This document shows, in pieces, positions 47,744 through 58,235 of a stretch of DNA of 64,000 nucleotides (positions within the stretch are counted from its first letter, which is position 1; every line of letters starts with the position of its first letter). A program made the position numbers and the translations under genes. Under the pieces are notes generated by a model. The model saw only the letters and a list, made by a program, of their open reading frames with translations, did no database searches and was not told the origin of the DNA. This DNA is from Hyphomicrobiales bacterium. Lineage in GTDB: Bacteria; Pseudomonadota; Alphaproteobacteria; Rhizobiales; Xanthobacteraceae. The stretch lies in the NCBI GenBank assembly GCA_021323775.1, contig JAJPKK010000302.1, forward strand, positions 1 through 64,000, written 5' to 3'.

Positions 47744-49282
47744 TTAGGCATAATAATCCGCAGCCGCGGTCTGATCTGTCGGTTTGGCGCTGAGCGCGTT
47801 CAATACCGGCGTGAGCACGATGGCGAGCGCCAGATTGAGAATGAGCGTGTAGAGGGCCGTATAGCCCGGGAACGTCCAGCCGCCGATCGCCAGCGGGTAG
47901 GCCGCCTGGAAGTTAACGGCGGCCGCCATGTAGGTGCCCGCAAAGGTTCCGGCGGCCCATCCGATCAACAAGGCCCAGGAGTTGAACCATCGGGTATAGA
48001 GGCCGATCATCACGGCCGGGAGGGTCTGAATAATCCAGATGCCGCCCAATAGCTGCAACTGAATGGCATATTGCAGCGGCACGAACACTATGAACACGAG
48101 CGCGCCGAACTTCACCACCAGCGACACCCATTTGGCCATCTGGGACTCCTGCTTGTCGGTCGCGCGGGCATGGAAGAATTCACGATAGACATTGCGGGTA
48201 AAGAGATTGGCCGCGGCGATCGACATGATGGCGGCCGGCACGAGCGCCCCGATTCCGATCGCCGCGAAGGCGACGCCGGCGAACCAGGACGGGAAGTGGT
48301 GCAGGAGAAGCGCGGGCACCGCGAAGTTGTTTTTGAACTGCCGGAACCCTTCGGCGAATTCCGGCAATTTGTCGACGCCGTCGGCAATGGCGAAGAAGCC
48401 GAGCAGCGCCAGCAGCCCCAGCATGAAGGAATAGGCGGGCAGCAGTGCGGCGTTGCGGCGAACCGCATGGCCGCTGCTGGCGCTGAGAATTCCTGTCAAG
48501 GAATGCGGGTAAATCAGCAGCGCAAATGCGGAGCCCAAAGCCAGCGTCGCATAGGTGCCGTAGGCGCCGGTGGTCTGGCCCTGCGGAACCGCAAGCAAGA
48601 GCTTCTCCGGCGGAACCGCGGCGAAGATCGGACCGAACCCGCCGAGTTTGATCGGGATGATGATGACGGCCGCGAACGCAGTCACGTAAATCAACAAATC
48701 CTTCACGATGGCGATTGCCGCCGGCGCCCGCAGTCCGCTGGAATACGTAAAGGCCGCCAGAATCACGAAGGCGATGATGAGCGGGATATCTCCGGCAAAT
48801 CCCTCGCCGGTGACGCCCATGGCGCCGATCACCACCTGCAGGCCGACGAGCTGCAACGCAATGTATGGCATCGTGGCAACGATGCCGGTGACCGTGATCG
48901 CCAGCCCCAGCCAGCGATTTCCGAAGCGCCCATTGACGAAATCGGCTGCCGTGACATAGCCGCGCTTGTGGCACACATACCACAGCCGCGGGAATACGAT
49001 GAACAGCAAGGGGTAGATGATGATCGTATATGGGACTGCGAAGAAGGCGATGGCGCCGGCCCCGAAGGCGAGGGCCGGAACCGCGATAAAGGTATAGGCG
49101 GTGTAAAGGTCGCCGCCGACCAGGAACCAAGTGATCAGCGTGCCGAACCGGCGTCCGCCGAGGCCCCATTCGTGCAGCAGCTCAAGGTCGCCGCGCCGCC
49201 AGTGGGCCGCCGCAAAGCCGAGCCAGGTGATGAAGCCGAACAGCAGGATGAAAACCGTGAGCGCGGTCCAGTTGAGGTCCAT
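47744..49282 (-). CDS. Sodium:solute symporter family protein
   Basis: Multi-TM SSS architecture: YTAYTFIAVPALAFGAGAIAFFAVPYTIIIYPLLFI; RYGYVTAADFVNGRFGNRWL-like motif. Confidence 0.92.
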   Translation of the reverse strand: MDLNWTALTVFILLFGFITWLGFAAAHWRRGDLELLHEWGLGGRRFGTLITWFLVGGDLYTAYTFIAVPALAFGAGAIAFFAVPYTIIIYPLLFIVFPRLWYVCHKRGYVTAADFVNGRFGNRWLGLAITVTGIVATMPYIALQLVGLQVVIGAMGVTGEGFAGDIPLIIAFVILAAFTYSSGLRAPAAIAIVKDLLIYVTAFAAVIIIPIKLGGFGPIFAAVPPEKLLLAVPQGQTTGAYGTYATLALGSAFALLIYPHSLTGILSASSGHAVRRNAALLPAYSFMLGLLALLGFFAIADGVDKLPEFAEGFRQFKNNFAVPALLLHHFPSWFAGVAFAAIGIGALVPAAIMSIAAANLFTRNVYREFFHARATDKQESQMAKWVSLVVKFGALVFIVFVPLQYAIQLQLLGGIWIIQTLPAVMIGLYTRWFNSWALLIGWAAGTFAGTYMAAAVNFQAAYPLAIGGWTFPGYTALYTLILNLALAIVLTPVLNALSAKPTDQTAAADYYA

Positions 49283-49292
49283 GGCAGCGCTC

Positions 49293-49490
49293 CTATTCCG
49301 TCACCCAGTAGACGACGGCCGTCGCCGCCGCGCCGACGAAGACCAGCGCAAGCTGGAACCAGTAGAAAAACGGCATGCCCGCGAAGGTCGGTTCGACTGA
49401 ATTGTAGAAAGGCACCCACAGCGCGGGGATGAACTGGAGCAACAGGAGCAGGTACCACCAGCTCCAGGCATGACGTCGGCCGTTGTCCAT
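49293..49490 (-). CDS. DUF3311 domain-containing small membrane protein
   Basis: WWYLLLLLQFIPALWVPFYNSVEPTFAGMPFFYWFQLALVFVGAAATAVVYWVTE; immediately upstream of the symporter. Confidence 0.85.
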   Translation of the reverse strand: MDNGRRHAWSWWYLLLLLQFIPALWVPFYNSVEPTFAGMPFFYWFQLALVFVGAAATAVVYWVTE

Positions 49491-49639
49491 CAGTTTCCTC
49501 CCTCAAACCAGCGGCCTGTTCTGCCGCCTCGTATCGCCCATTTCGGGCCCATGCAAGTGGATGCCCGGAATGGCGCTGTGCTATTCGAAATTCAGGCGTG
49601 CTGCTTTTCTCCGACAGCGGCGGCAGCCGGAGCACAAGA

Positions 49640-50881
49640 CTAGCGCCCCGCGCGCATGCGCGCCAGCAGCTCGACAGTCGGGTAGGAGTCCGCCGGCAGG
49701 CCGAGCCTGATTTGCATTGCGCGCGTCGCCTGCCGGGACGAGAGACCAAGCTTGCCGTCGATGCCGCCGACGTCGTAGCCGGCCCTGGTCAAAAGCTGCT
49801 GCAACTCACGCGCCTGGGCCAGCGGCAGCGGCGGCGGTGGGGTGCCGTTGCCGCGCCGCATCGGCGGCGCGCCGGCGAGGCGGGTCGCGTAATAGGCCGC
49901 CGTGGTGGAATAGACCAGCGAGCTATTCCACTTGAGGTAGACCTGGAAGTTGTCGAACACCAGGAAGGCCGGGCCGAACCGGCCCATGGGCAGCAGCAGA
50001 GAGGCTTTGAGATTGTCGTGCGGCAACGGGCGTCCGTCCGGCAGCGCGACGCCCCACTCAGCCCATTTCTGGAGCGGGTGTTGGATTGAGAGGTCGGCCT
50101 GCTCCCACGGCATGTTCTCGGGGACGCGCACCTCCCGCATCCACGGTTCTCCGCGCTTCCAGCCGAGGCTGACGAGATAGTTCGCGCTCGACCCGATGAC
50201 GTCCGGCACGCTGCGCAGGAGGTTCCGCCTGCCGTCGCCATCATAGTCGACGGCGTATTTGATGTATTCGGACGGCATCATCTGGGTCTGGCCGAGTTCG
50301 CCCGCCCACGAGCCGAGCATTTCGGCCGGCCTGAGATCGCCGCGCTCAATCAGCCGCAGTGCGTCGAACAGGTGTCCGCGGAACATCTCGGCGCGCCGGC
50401 AATCATAGGCGAGCGACACCAGCGAACGGATCGCCTGATCCTTGCCCATGTTGGAGCCGAAGTCGCTTTCAAGCCCCCAGAAGGCGGTGATTACCGCCGC
50501 CGGAACGCCGTATTGCTTCTCGGCGCGATCGAACACCGCTTGGTATTTGCGGATTTCCGCCACGCCCTGCTGGAGCCGGTAGGGCGGCAGCATCTTGCCG
50601 GAGAATTCGAGGAAGCTTTGGGCGAAGATGCGCTGGCCCCGATCAATGTTCACGATCCGCTGGTCGTAGACGAGGTAGGGCGACGCGGCATCGATGGCGC
50701 TTTTGGAGATGCCCTGAGATGCGGCTTCGGCCTTGAAACGCGCAAGCCAGCTCTCGAAGCTGCCGGATGTGCGGCAATCGGTCGCCGCCGAAGCCGAGGT
50801 TGCGGCTGTCAGCGCAGCCGCGAACACGAAGCCAATGTACAAATGTTTGCCAAGCCTGCTCATGATCGCTACCCGACCCAT
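49640..50881 (-). CDS. Lytic murein transglycosylase (MltB family) with C-terminal peptidoglycan-binding domain
   Basis: FWGLESDFGSNMGKDQAIRSLVSLAYDCRR; GSWAGELGQTQMMPSEYIKYAVDYDGDGRRNL; C-terminal LQQLLTRAGYDVGGIDGKLGLSSRQATRAMQ. Confidence 0.95.
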   Translation of the reverse strand: MGRVAIMSRLGKHLYIGFVFAAALTAATSASAATDCRTSGSFESWLARFKAEAASQGISKSAIDAASPYLVYDQRIVNIDRGQRIFAQSFLEFSGKMLPPYRLQQGVAEIRKYQAVFDRAEKQYGVPAAVITAFWGLESDFGSNMGKDQAIRSLVSLAYDCRRAEMFRGHLFDALRLIERGDLRPAEMLGSWAGELGQTQMMPSEYIKYAVDYDGDGRRNLLRSVPDVIGSSANYLVSLGWKRGEPWMREVRVPENMPWEQADLSIQHPLQKWAEWGVALPDGRPLPHDNLKASLLLPMGRFGPAFLVFDNFQVYLKWNSSLVYSTTAAYYATRLAGAPPMRRGNGTPPPPLPLAQARELQQLLTRAGYDVGGIDGKLGLSSRQATRAMQIRLGLPADSYPTVELLARMRAGR

Positions 50882-50973
50882 GCGGATGAGGAGTGCCGGC
50901 AGGGCTTATATCACAGGAGTCAGGCTGGCATCTGGGAGTGAGAGCCCCTGCGGCAAGCTTGCAGGGTTAGCTT

Positions 50974-51126
50974 GCAGCCCGGGTTGAGCGCAAGTGAAAC
51001 CCGGGAACGCTTCGGGAACGCTCGTGCCGCGTGAAAAAGGGGGCCCGGATTTCGCGGAGTTTATCGTCGGGCCGGCCGATGGCCGGAGCCGGCGGTTCAA
51101 TCCGGGCCGTAGGGCCGCAGGTCTAC
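50974..51126. repeat. Divergent family-A palindromic repeat
   Basis: GCAGCCCGGGTTGAGCGCAAGTGAAACCCGGG left arm; degenerate right arm TTCAATCCGGGCCGTAG..GTCTAC. Confidence 0.5.
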
Positions 51127-51131
51127 AAATT

Positions 51132-51644
51132 CTAATTCGCCGGCGGCCAATTGGTCGGCGGATGCGGCACGTGCATCGTCATGAGGACGATCGGCGCGCC
51201 GCCGGTCGGGATGACCTGGTGCGGGGTGTTTGACGGCACAATCAGCATATCGCCCTTGACGACCGCCTGGGAGTTGCCGCCCGCAATCGATGAGCCGCTG
51301 AGATTGTTCGCGTTGGTGCGCTTCTCGTCGACAAGTTTGCCGCCCGTCACGATATTGCCTGTGCCTTCGAGCACGACCATCAGCTCGGCATCTTTTTCGT
51401 GGACCGCCGCCGGCGATGTGCCGGGACGGTATTCGAGCTGGGCCCGATAGGGAGCGAGCGAAAGGATCGGCTCCGCCACCAAGGGGGCGTCGCCCTTGCG
51501 ATCGGCCTTCGCCTTGTCGACCAGGCCCATGATCTCTTTGTTGTTCATGAAGGTTCTTGTCGTCGGCGCAGCCTGCTGGGCCAAGGCGGCGCTCGAGGCC
51601 GCAGTGGTGACAAGAAACGCGACAGCCAGAAATTGTGCACGCAT
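51132..51644 (-). CDS. Secreted cupin domain-containing protein
   Basis: MRAQFLAVAFLVTTAASSAALAQQ signal peptide; AAVHEKDAELMVVLEGTGNIVTGGKLVDEK...VVKGDMLIVPSNTPHQVIPTGGAPIVLMTMHVPHP. Confidence 0.8.
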   Translation of the reverse strand: MRAQFLAVAFLVTTAASSAALAQQAAPTTRTFMNNKEIMGLVDKAKADRKGDAPLVAEPILSLAPYRAQLEYRPGTSPAAVHEKDAELMVVLEGTGNIVTGGKLVDEKRTNANNLSGSSIAGGNSQAVVKGDMLIVPSNTPHQVIPTGGAPIVLMTMHVPHPPTNWPPAN

Positions 51645-51809
51645 CGGGGTTCCTCCTTGTTCTCGGCCATGTGCCGCGGCTAATGGGTAAACAGCCGGCC
51701 ACGCCGGCGCAAGGCGGAAGCAGGACATGCCGGACCGCGTTGCCTTCGCATGGCCCTGATTTGTCCGCATGGTTGCGGCCGCGCTCACCCCTCACCGTGG
51801 CGGGGAGGC

Positions 51810-51899
51810 GTAGCCCGGGCTGAGCGTCAGCGAACCTGACGCGGCTTTGCCGCATGGATAGGATGGCCCTGGATTTGGCTGACGCTCAATTCCCGGGTT
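51810..51899. repeat. Family-A palindromic repeat
   Basis: GTAGCCCGGGCTGAGCGTCAGCGAACCTGAC ... TTTGGCTGACGCTCAATTCCCGGG. Confidence 0.65.
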
Positions 51900-51931
51900 G
51901 TGCCCTTCGATGCATGATAGCAAGGTCCATC

Positions 51932-52753
51932 ATGAGACATATCCGAACCTTGTCCCTATCGATCGGAAGCGCGCTGCTCTGCCTTGCGCTTGCCGGTCCA
52001 TCGCGTGCAGTCCCGTGCGGCGGCGACTTCAATACGTGGCTGGCGGATTTCAAGCGCGAGGCGGCCAGCCAGGGGATTTCCCAGCGGACCATTGGGGCGG
52101 CCCTCGACGGCGTCACCGTAGATCCGGCCGTGCTGTCGCGAGACCGCGGCCAGCGGGTCTTCAGCCAGACATTCGAGCAGTTTTCGGGGCGGATGATTTC
52201 GCCAGACCGCATGCGCAAAGGCACCGCGCTGCTCGGGCGGTATGCGGCGGTGTTTTCCCGCATCGAGCGCCAGTTCGGGGTGCCGGGGCCGGTGCTGACA
52301 GCCATCTGGGGTCTTGAGACTGACTTCGGGGTCAATCAAGGCCGGTTTTCGCTCATCCGTTCGGTTGCGACGCTCGCTCATGACTGCCGCCGGCCTGACA
52401 AGTTCCGTGCCGAGCTTGTTGACTTGCTGCGGATCGTCGATCGCGGCGACATGGCGCCCGGCGAATTGCGCGGCGACTGGGCCGGCGAGATCGGGCAGAC
52501 CCAATTCCTCCCATCGTCCTACGTGAAGTTCGCGGTAGATTTCGACGGCGACGGCAAACGCGATCTCATCCATAGCGCTCCCGATGCGCTCGCCTCGACG
52601 GCGAACTTTCTCAAGGGCTACGGCTGGCGCCGCGGCGAGCCTTGGAGCGAAGGAACCGAGAACTTCAACGTCTTACTGGAATGGAACAAAGCGCGCGTCT
52701 ATGCCAAGACCATCGCTGCCTTCGCGGAACGGCTTGCGGCGACTTCACGATAG
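51932..52753 (+). CDS. Lytic murein transglycosylase (MltB family), compact form
   Basis: IWGLETDFGVNQGRFSLIRSVATLAHDCRR; GDWAGEIGQTQFLPSSYVKFAVDFDGDGKRDLIHS. Confidence 0.92.
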   Translation: MRHIRTLSLSIGSALLCLALAGPSRAVPCGGDFNTWLADFKREAASQGISQRTIGAALDGVTVDPAVLSRDRGQRVFSQTFEQFSGRMISPDRMRKGTALLGRYAAVFSRIERQFGVPGPVLTAIWGLETDFGVNQGRFSLIRSVATLAHDCRRPDKFRAELVDLLRIVDRGDMAPGELRGDWAGEIGQTQFLPSSYVKFAVDFDGDGKRDLIHSAPDALASTANFLKGYGWRRGEPWSEGTENFNVLLEWNKARVYAKTIAAFAERLAATSR

Positions 52754-52772
52754 CAATAGGAGTTTGTGAGCC

Positions 52773-52840
52773 GTAGCCCGGGTTGAGCGTCAGCGAAACC
52801 CGCGGCGTTGCCGCACTGATCGGGACTCGCCCAGAACCCG
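52773..52840. repeat. Truncated family-A palindromic repeat
   Basis: GTAGCCCGGGTTGAGCGTCAGCGAAACCCGCGG left arm; right arm not preserved. Confidence 0.6.
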
Positions 52841-52841
52841 C

Positions 52842-53834
52842 ATGTCCAAGCTCCGTCTCACCTTCGCGTGCGGACCTTACGACCGCACTCAGGCGCTTCG
52901 CGACGGCTCACTGCAGCCCGAAGGCATCGAACTCAATTACCTCGCGCTGCAGCCTGCCGAGATTTTTTGGCGCATGTTGCAGTATCGCGAATTCGATGCG
53001 TCCGAGATGTCGCTGTAGAACTACACATCGCTCGTGAGCGACGGCGATGCGCCGTTCATCGCCATTCCGGCGTTCCCGTCGCGCGTGTTCCGGCACGGCT
53101 ATTTCTTCGTCAATGCCGAGAAGGGCATCCGCGGCCCGGCCGACCTCAAGGGCAAGCGCGGCGGCGTGCCGGAATACAGCATGACGGCTGCGGTCTACAT
53201 GCGCGGCCTTCTGCAACATGAATACGGCGTCAGGCCCAGCGACGTGGAATGGGTGCAGGGCCGCGCCGACCGCCTTGGCCGCAAGCTGCCCTCGGACATC
53301 CGGCTGAGCGAGGCGCCTGCCGGCGCCGAACTCGGCGACATGCTGGAGCGCGGCGAAATCGATTTCCTGATGACCGCCAACAATCCGCTGTCGTTCCGCC
53401 GCGGCAATTCGAAGGTGCGGCGGCTGTTTCCTGACTATGCGGCGGCCGAGAAGGATTACTACCGGCGCACCAGGATTTATCCGATCATGCATACGGTGGT
53501 AATCCGCCGCGACATCTGTGAGCGCGACCCGTGGGTGGCGCTCTCGCTCTACAAAGCGCTCTGCGCCGCCAAGGACCGCTGCTATCACTTCTTAGCCGAA
53601 CTCGGTTCGTCGAAGGTGTCATCGGCCTGGCTGCAGCCCCTCCTCGAAGAGGAGCAGGCCATTATCGGGCCCGATTGGTTTCCCTATGGGATCGCGCAGA
53701 ACCGGCCCAGCATCGAAGCACTGTTGCAATATGCCCATGAGCAGGGACTGACGCAGCGCCGTGTCAAGCTCGACGAGCTGTTTGCTCCGAGCACGATGCG
53801 GGACATTCCGCTGGGCGACGGGCAGCGGATTTAA
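52842..53834 (+). pseudogene. 4,5-dihydroxyphthalate decarboxylase-like protein with internal in-frame TAG at 53016-53018
   Basis: MSKLRLTFACGPYDRTQALRDGSLQPEGIELNYLALQPAEIFWRMLQYREFDASEMSL*NYTSLVSDGDAPFIAIPAFPSRVFRHGYFFVN...; same frame on both sides of the stop; paralogue has ISMSSYMM at that place. Confidence 0.85.
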
Positions 53835-53868
53835 AGTGCGATGACCCACAGCCGCGCCATTTGCCATT

Positions 53869-53971
53869 CCCTCCCCCGCTTGCGGGGGAGGGTTAGCGAG
53901 GGGGCATTGCGGCAGGTTTGCGTCGTCGGACTGCCCTCTCCCAGGCCCTTCCCCGCAAGCGGGGGAGGGAA
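53869..53971. repeat. Family-B GC-rich palindrome pair
   Basis: CCCTCCCCCGCTTGCGGGGGAGGG and CCCTTCCCCGCAAGCGGGGGAGGG. Confidence 0.85.
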
Positions 53972-54000
53972 AGATTACCGAGCGGGATGAAGCGCCCCGA

Positions 54001-54936
54001 ATGCCCCTCCGCCTCGTCTTCATGGGCACCCCTGATTTCGCCGTGCCCACGCTCGCCGCGATCGTCGCACGCGGCCACGACGTAACGGCCGTCTACACGC
54101 GGGCGCCGCAACCCGCGGGACGCGGCATGGAGCTGCGGCCGAGCCCCGTTGAGCGCGAGGCGCGGCGCTTCGGGATCGCGGTGCTGACGCCGAAGACGTT
54201 GCGGTCGCCCGAAGCGCAGGATGCGTTCCGCGCCCATGCTGCGGACGCCGCCGTCGTGGTGGCCTACGGGTTGATCCTCCCGAAGCCGATCCTCGATGCG
54301 CCGCGGCTCGGCTGCTTCAATCTTCATGCGTCGGCGCTGCCGCGCTGGCGCGGCGCCGCCCCGATCAACCGCGCGATTATGGCGGGCGATACCGAAACCG
54401 CTGTCATGGTGATGCGAATGGCGGAAGGGCTGGACACGGGACCCGTGGCGATGGCGGCGCGCGTCGCCATCGGTCCCGACATGACGGCCGGTGAGCTGCA
54501 TGACGAGCTTGCGCGGTGCGGCGCTGATCTGATGGTGCGGGCGCTTGACGCGCTCGAGCGCGGCTCGCTGCAACTCTCACCCCAGCCTGAGGAGGGCGTG
54601 ACTTACGCCGCCAAGATCGACAAAAGCGAAACCCGGATCGACTGGACCAGGCCATGGAGGGCCGTGCACGACCATTGCCGCGGCCTGTCGCCTTTTCCGG
54701 GCGCGTGGTTCGAGCTGCCGAACGCCGGCGCGTCGCCGGTTCGCGTCAAGGTGCTGCGCACCACGCGAGGCGAGGGGACCGGCGCGCCTGGCGCCGTGAT
54801 TGACGATAAGCTCACGGTGGCGTGCGGCGACGGCGCGGTGCGCATCCTCGAACTTCAGCGGGCCGGCCGCCAGCCCATGCGGGCTGAGGAGTTCCTGCGC
54901 GGCACGCCGCTTGCGGCGGGCGCGCGATTGAAGTGA
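54001..54936 (+). CDS. fmt: Methionyl-tRNA formyltransferase
   Basis: [67 protein letters not shown]-type motif. Confidence 0.97.
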   Translation: MPLRLVFMGTPDFAVPTLAAIVARGHDVTAVYTRAPQPAGRGMELRPSPVEREARRFGIAVLTPKTLRSPEAQDAFRAHAADAAVVVAYGLILPKPILDAPRLGCFNLHASALPRWRGAAPINRAIMAGDTETAVMVMRMAEGLDTGPVAMAARVAIGPDMTAGELHDELARCGADLMVRALDALERGSLQLSPQPEEGVTYAAKIDKSETRIDWTRPWRAVHDHCRGLSPFPGAWFELPNAGASPVRVKVLRTTRGEGTGAPGAVIDDKLTVACGDGAVRILELQRAGRQPMRAEEFLRGTPLAAGARLK

Positions 54937-54994
54937 TGTGGCGCCGCGCGGGGCGCCCGGCGATGACGCCGCGAGCGATTGAGAAATATCATCT

Positions 54995-55732
54995 ATGCCG
55001 CGTTACAAGCTGCTGATCGAATATGACGGCGCCCCGTTCGTCGGCTGGCAGGTCCAGCACAATGGCGTCTCCGTCCAGGGCGTACTGACGGCAGCGGTGG
55101 CCGCGTTCAGCGGCGAGAACGTCCATGTGCAGGGGGCGGGGCGCACCGATGCGGGCGTCCACGCGCTCGGCCAGGTGGCGCATATCGATCTCGCGAGGCC
55201 CTGGGATACCGACACGATCCGCGATGCGATCAATGCCTATCTGCGGCCCCATCCGGTCGCCGTGCTGGCGGCCGAGCGGGTCGCGGATGATTTCGACGCC
55301 CGCTTCTCGGCGCGCAGGCGTCATTACCTCTACCGCATCATTAATCGCCGCCCTGACCTGACTTTGGACGCCGGACGGGCCTGGCGCGCGTCGCGGCCGC
55401 TCGATGCGTCAGCCATGCGCGAGGCCGCGCAGCGGCTGGTCGGACGGCGCGACTTCACCACGTTCCGGGCGGCCGAATGCCAGGCCAGATCGCCCGTGAA
55501 GACGCTCGACCGGCTGGACGTGGAACGGGAGCGCGACGAGGTGCGCATCTATGCCTCCGCGCGCTCGTTCCTGCACACCCAAGTGCGGTCGATGGTGGGC
55601 TCGCTGGTGCTGGTCGGGGAAGGCCGATGGAGCGCTGACGATCTTGCGGGTGCGCTGGCGGCGCGCGACCGCACCGCCTGCGGTCCGGTTGCGCCACCGG
55701 ACGGTCTCTATCTCGTCAAGGTGGATTATTGA
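54995..55732 (+). CDS. truA: tRNA pseudouridine(38-40) synthase
   Basis: [71 protein letters not shown]. Confidence 0.97.
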   Translation: MPRYKLLIEYDGAPFVGWQVQHNGVSVQGVLTAAVAAFSGENVHVQGAGRTDAGVHALGQVAHIDLARPWDTDTIRDAINAYLRPHPVAVLAAERVADDFDARFSARRRHYLYRIINRRPDLTLDAGRAWRASRPLDASAMREAAQRLVGRRDFTTFRAAECQARSPVKTLDRLDVERERDEVRIYASARSFLHTQVRSMVGSLVLVGEGRWSADDLAGALAARDRTACGPVAPPDGLYLVKVDY

Positions 55733-55802
55733 GCCTCGCCCTTGAGGGGGGCGGCGGGGTGGGCAAAGCAAGGCGCGCCCACCATCCCCTCCCTGCCCGC
55801 TA

Positions 55803-55892
55803 TAGCCCGGATTGAGCGCAGCGAAATCCGGGCTCGACCGCGCCCGCGCGGCAGCGCCGGCCCGGGTGTCGCTGGCGCTCAACCCGGGCTAC
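55803..55892. repeat. Family-A palindromic repeat
   Basis: ATAGCCCGGATTGAGCGCAGCGAAATCCGGGCT ... CCCGGGTGTCGCTGGCGCTCAACCCGGGCTAC. Confidence 0.9.
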
Positions 55893-55899
55893 AGCACGC

Positions 55900-57054
55900 T
55901 CAGACAAGGTACCGGTCGAGGATCCGCCGGTAGATAGCGGCGAGCGTCACGAGATCAGCCGTGGCCACGCATTCGTCGATCTTGTGCATGGTGGCGTTGA
56001 CAAGCCCGAATTCCACGACCGGGCAATAATCCTTGATGAAGCGGGCATCGGACGTGCCCCCCGATGTCGAAAGCGCGGGCTCGCGGCCCGTCACATCAGC
56101 GATTGCGCTCTTCACCGTGTCAACGAACGGGCCGGGCTTGGTGAGGAATGCGTCGGCGTTCGATGGCTCCCACTCGATGCGGAACCGCCCGCCCGGCGCG
56201 GCCGCGCGGGCGCGCGCCTCGACCAGCGTCCTGAGCGACGCCTGCGTGTGCTGATCGTTGAAGCGGATGTTGAAGCGCGCGCGGGCCTCGCGCGGAATGA
56301 CGTTGACGGTCTTGTTGCCCACATCGACCGAGGTGAATTCCAGGTTGGACGGATCGAAATGGGCGCTCCCATGATCCAGCGGCTCGGCCACGAGGGCCGC
56401 CATGATGGCGACGATGCGGCGCACCGGATTGTCAGCGAGCGCCGGATAGGCGACGTGGCCCTCGGTGCCGGTCACGATAAGGGTGCCGTTGAGCGATCCG
56501 CGGCGGCCGACCTTGACCATGTCGCCGAGCCGCTGCGGGTTGGTGGGTTCGCCGAGAATGCAATGGTCGAACCTTTCGCCGCGAGCAGCCGCCCATCGCA
56601 GCAGCTTGACGGTTCCGTTGACGGCGGCGCCCTCCTCGTCGCCCGTGATGAGGAACGAGATCGAGCCCTTAAGCTTGCCGCGATGATCCGCGAGATAGTC
56701 GAAGGCCGCCGCAAGCTCGCAGGCGATCGCCCCCTTCATGTCGACTGCGCCGCGGCCGAACAGCACGCCGTCCGCGATCTCGCCGGCAAACGGCGGGTGG
56801 CGCCAGCGCCCCTCATCGCCCGGCGGCACGACATCGGTATGCCCGGCGAACACGAGATGTGGGGCGTCCGTACCGAGGCGGGCATAGAGGTTCTCCACGT
56901 CATCGGCGCCCGGTTCGGAAAAAACGACGCGGTGGACCGCAAATCCAGCGCCGGAAAGCAATCCTTCAAGAAATGATAATGCCCCCGCCTCCTGCGGCGT
57001 CACTGAACGGCAGCGCAACAGCTCGCGTGCAAAAGCGACGGGGTCAGCACGCAT
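55900..57054 (-). CDS. dapE: Succinyl-diaminopimelate desuccinylase
   Basis: [83 protein letters not shown]. Confidence 0.97.
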   Translation of the reverse strand: MRADPVAFARELLRCRSVTPQEAGALSFLEGLLSGAGFAVHRVVFSEPGADDVENLYARLGTDAPHLVFAGHTDVVPPGDEGRWRHPPFAGEIADGVLFGRGAVDMKGAIACELAAAFDYLADHRGKLKGSISFLITGDEEGAAVNGTVKLLRWAAARGERFDHCILGEPTNPQRLGDMVKVGRRGSLNGTLIVTGTEGHVAYPALADNPVRRIVAIMAALVAEPLDHGSAHFDPSNLEFTSVDVGNKTVNVIPREARARFNIRFNDQHTQASLRTLVEARARAAAPGGRFRIEWEPSNADAFLTKPGPFVDTVKSAIADVTGREPALSTSGGTSDARFIKDYCPVVEFGLVNATMHKIDECVATADLVTLAAIYRRILDRYLV

Positions 57055-57266
57055 CGGACGGGCGCGAACTCATGGTCGACATCACTTCCAGCAATTCCGG
57101 AACGGCGAGTTCAATCCCCTCGATCAAGGTTGGCCATGCATCGGCTTCGACTCAAGACCATCTATATCTTTGCGGGTGGCAACCCACACGCCAGTTTCGC
57201 TGTCCCGGCGGGCATCTGCTGTTATTGTCCGGCATCCGACTGAAATCGCTGCGAGCGGCACCGCGC

Positions 57267-58118
57267 TCAATCCCTCAGCAGCTCGTTGATGCTCGTCTTC
57301 GCGCGGGTCTTTTCATCCACGCGCTTGACGATCACCGCACAGTAGAGTCCGGGACCGGGCGAGCCGTCGCGCAGCGGCTTGCCTGGCGAGACGCCGGGCA
57401 CCACGACCGAATAGGCCGGCACCTCGCCGGTGAAGACTTCGCCACTGTCGCGGTCGACGATTCTGGTCGAGGCGCCGATGAAAACCCCCATGCTCAATAC
57501 CGAGCCCTCGCGCACGACCACGCCCTCCGCGACTTCCGACCGCGCCCCGATGAAACAGTTATCCTCGATGATCACAGGCCCGGCCTGCAACGGCTCCAGC
57601 ACGCCGCCGATGCCGGCGCCGCCCGAGATATGGCAGTTCTTTCCGATCTGCGCGCAGGAGCCAACCGTCGCCCAGGTATCGACCATTGTGCCTGAGTCCA
57701 CATAGGCGCCGAGATTCACGAAGGAGGGCATCAAGATCACGTTGGGCGCAATGTAAGCGGAACGGCGCACGATTGCGCCCGGAACTGCCCGAAACTGCGC
57801 CTTCTCGAATTGCTTGCGTTCCCAGCAATCGTATTTCAGCGGTGCCTTATCCCATCCCCAGACGCGGTCATGCGGCTCGATGCCGAATTTGATGATGCCC
57901 ATGTCGGTGAGACGGAACGACAGCAGCACGGCCTTTTTGAGCCATTGGTTGACGTGCCACGCGCCGTCGCGCTTTTCCGCGACCCGCGCCGCGCCGCAGT
58001 CGAGCAGATCGAGGGCCGCCTCCACCGCCTCCCGCACCGGACCCTTGGTGGCGGGAGTTAAATCGTTTCGTGTTTCGAAAGCGTTGTCGATGATTCTGGC
58101 GATCTGGTCGTGCGACAT
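57267..58118 (-). CDS. dapD: 2,3,4,5-tetrahydropyridine-2,6-dicarboxylate N-succinyltransferase
   Basis: [10 protein letters not shown]-type motif; [72 protein letters not shown]. Confidence 0.97.
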   Translation of the reverse strand: MSHDQIARIIDNAFETRNDLTPATKGPVREAVEAALDLLDCGAARVAEKRDGAWHVNQWLKKAVLLSFRLTDMGIIKFGIEPHDRVWGWDKAPLKYDCWERKQFEKAQFRAVPGAIVRRSAYIAPNVILMPSFVNLGAYVDSGTMVDTWATVGSCAQIGKNCHISGGAGIGGVLEPLQAGPVIIEDNCFIGARSEVAEGVVVREGSVLSMGVFIGASTRIVDRDSGEVFTGEVPAYSVVVPGVSPGKPLRDGSPGPGLYCAVIVKRVDEKTRAKTSINELLRD

Positions 58119-58235
58119 CACGAAATATCCCCGGGAAGAGCTGCACCGTGCCCTTGCGGGCGAGACTGGCCGGATCGGGGTGCGGCTCCGCTGTGTCGCG
58201 GACGTCCGCGCTAATGTCAATCATTCCGGGCGCCC

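Noticed and set aside
48071-49432. 453-aa plus-strand ORF antisense to the sodium symporter
   Set aside because: Charged, low-complexity shadow of hydrophobic TM codons.
53016-53018. Selenocysteine or programmed recoding at the internal stop
   Set aside because: The codon is TAG, not TGA, and no obvious downstream SECIS-like hairpin is seen; simple nonsense mutation or sequencing error is more likely.
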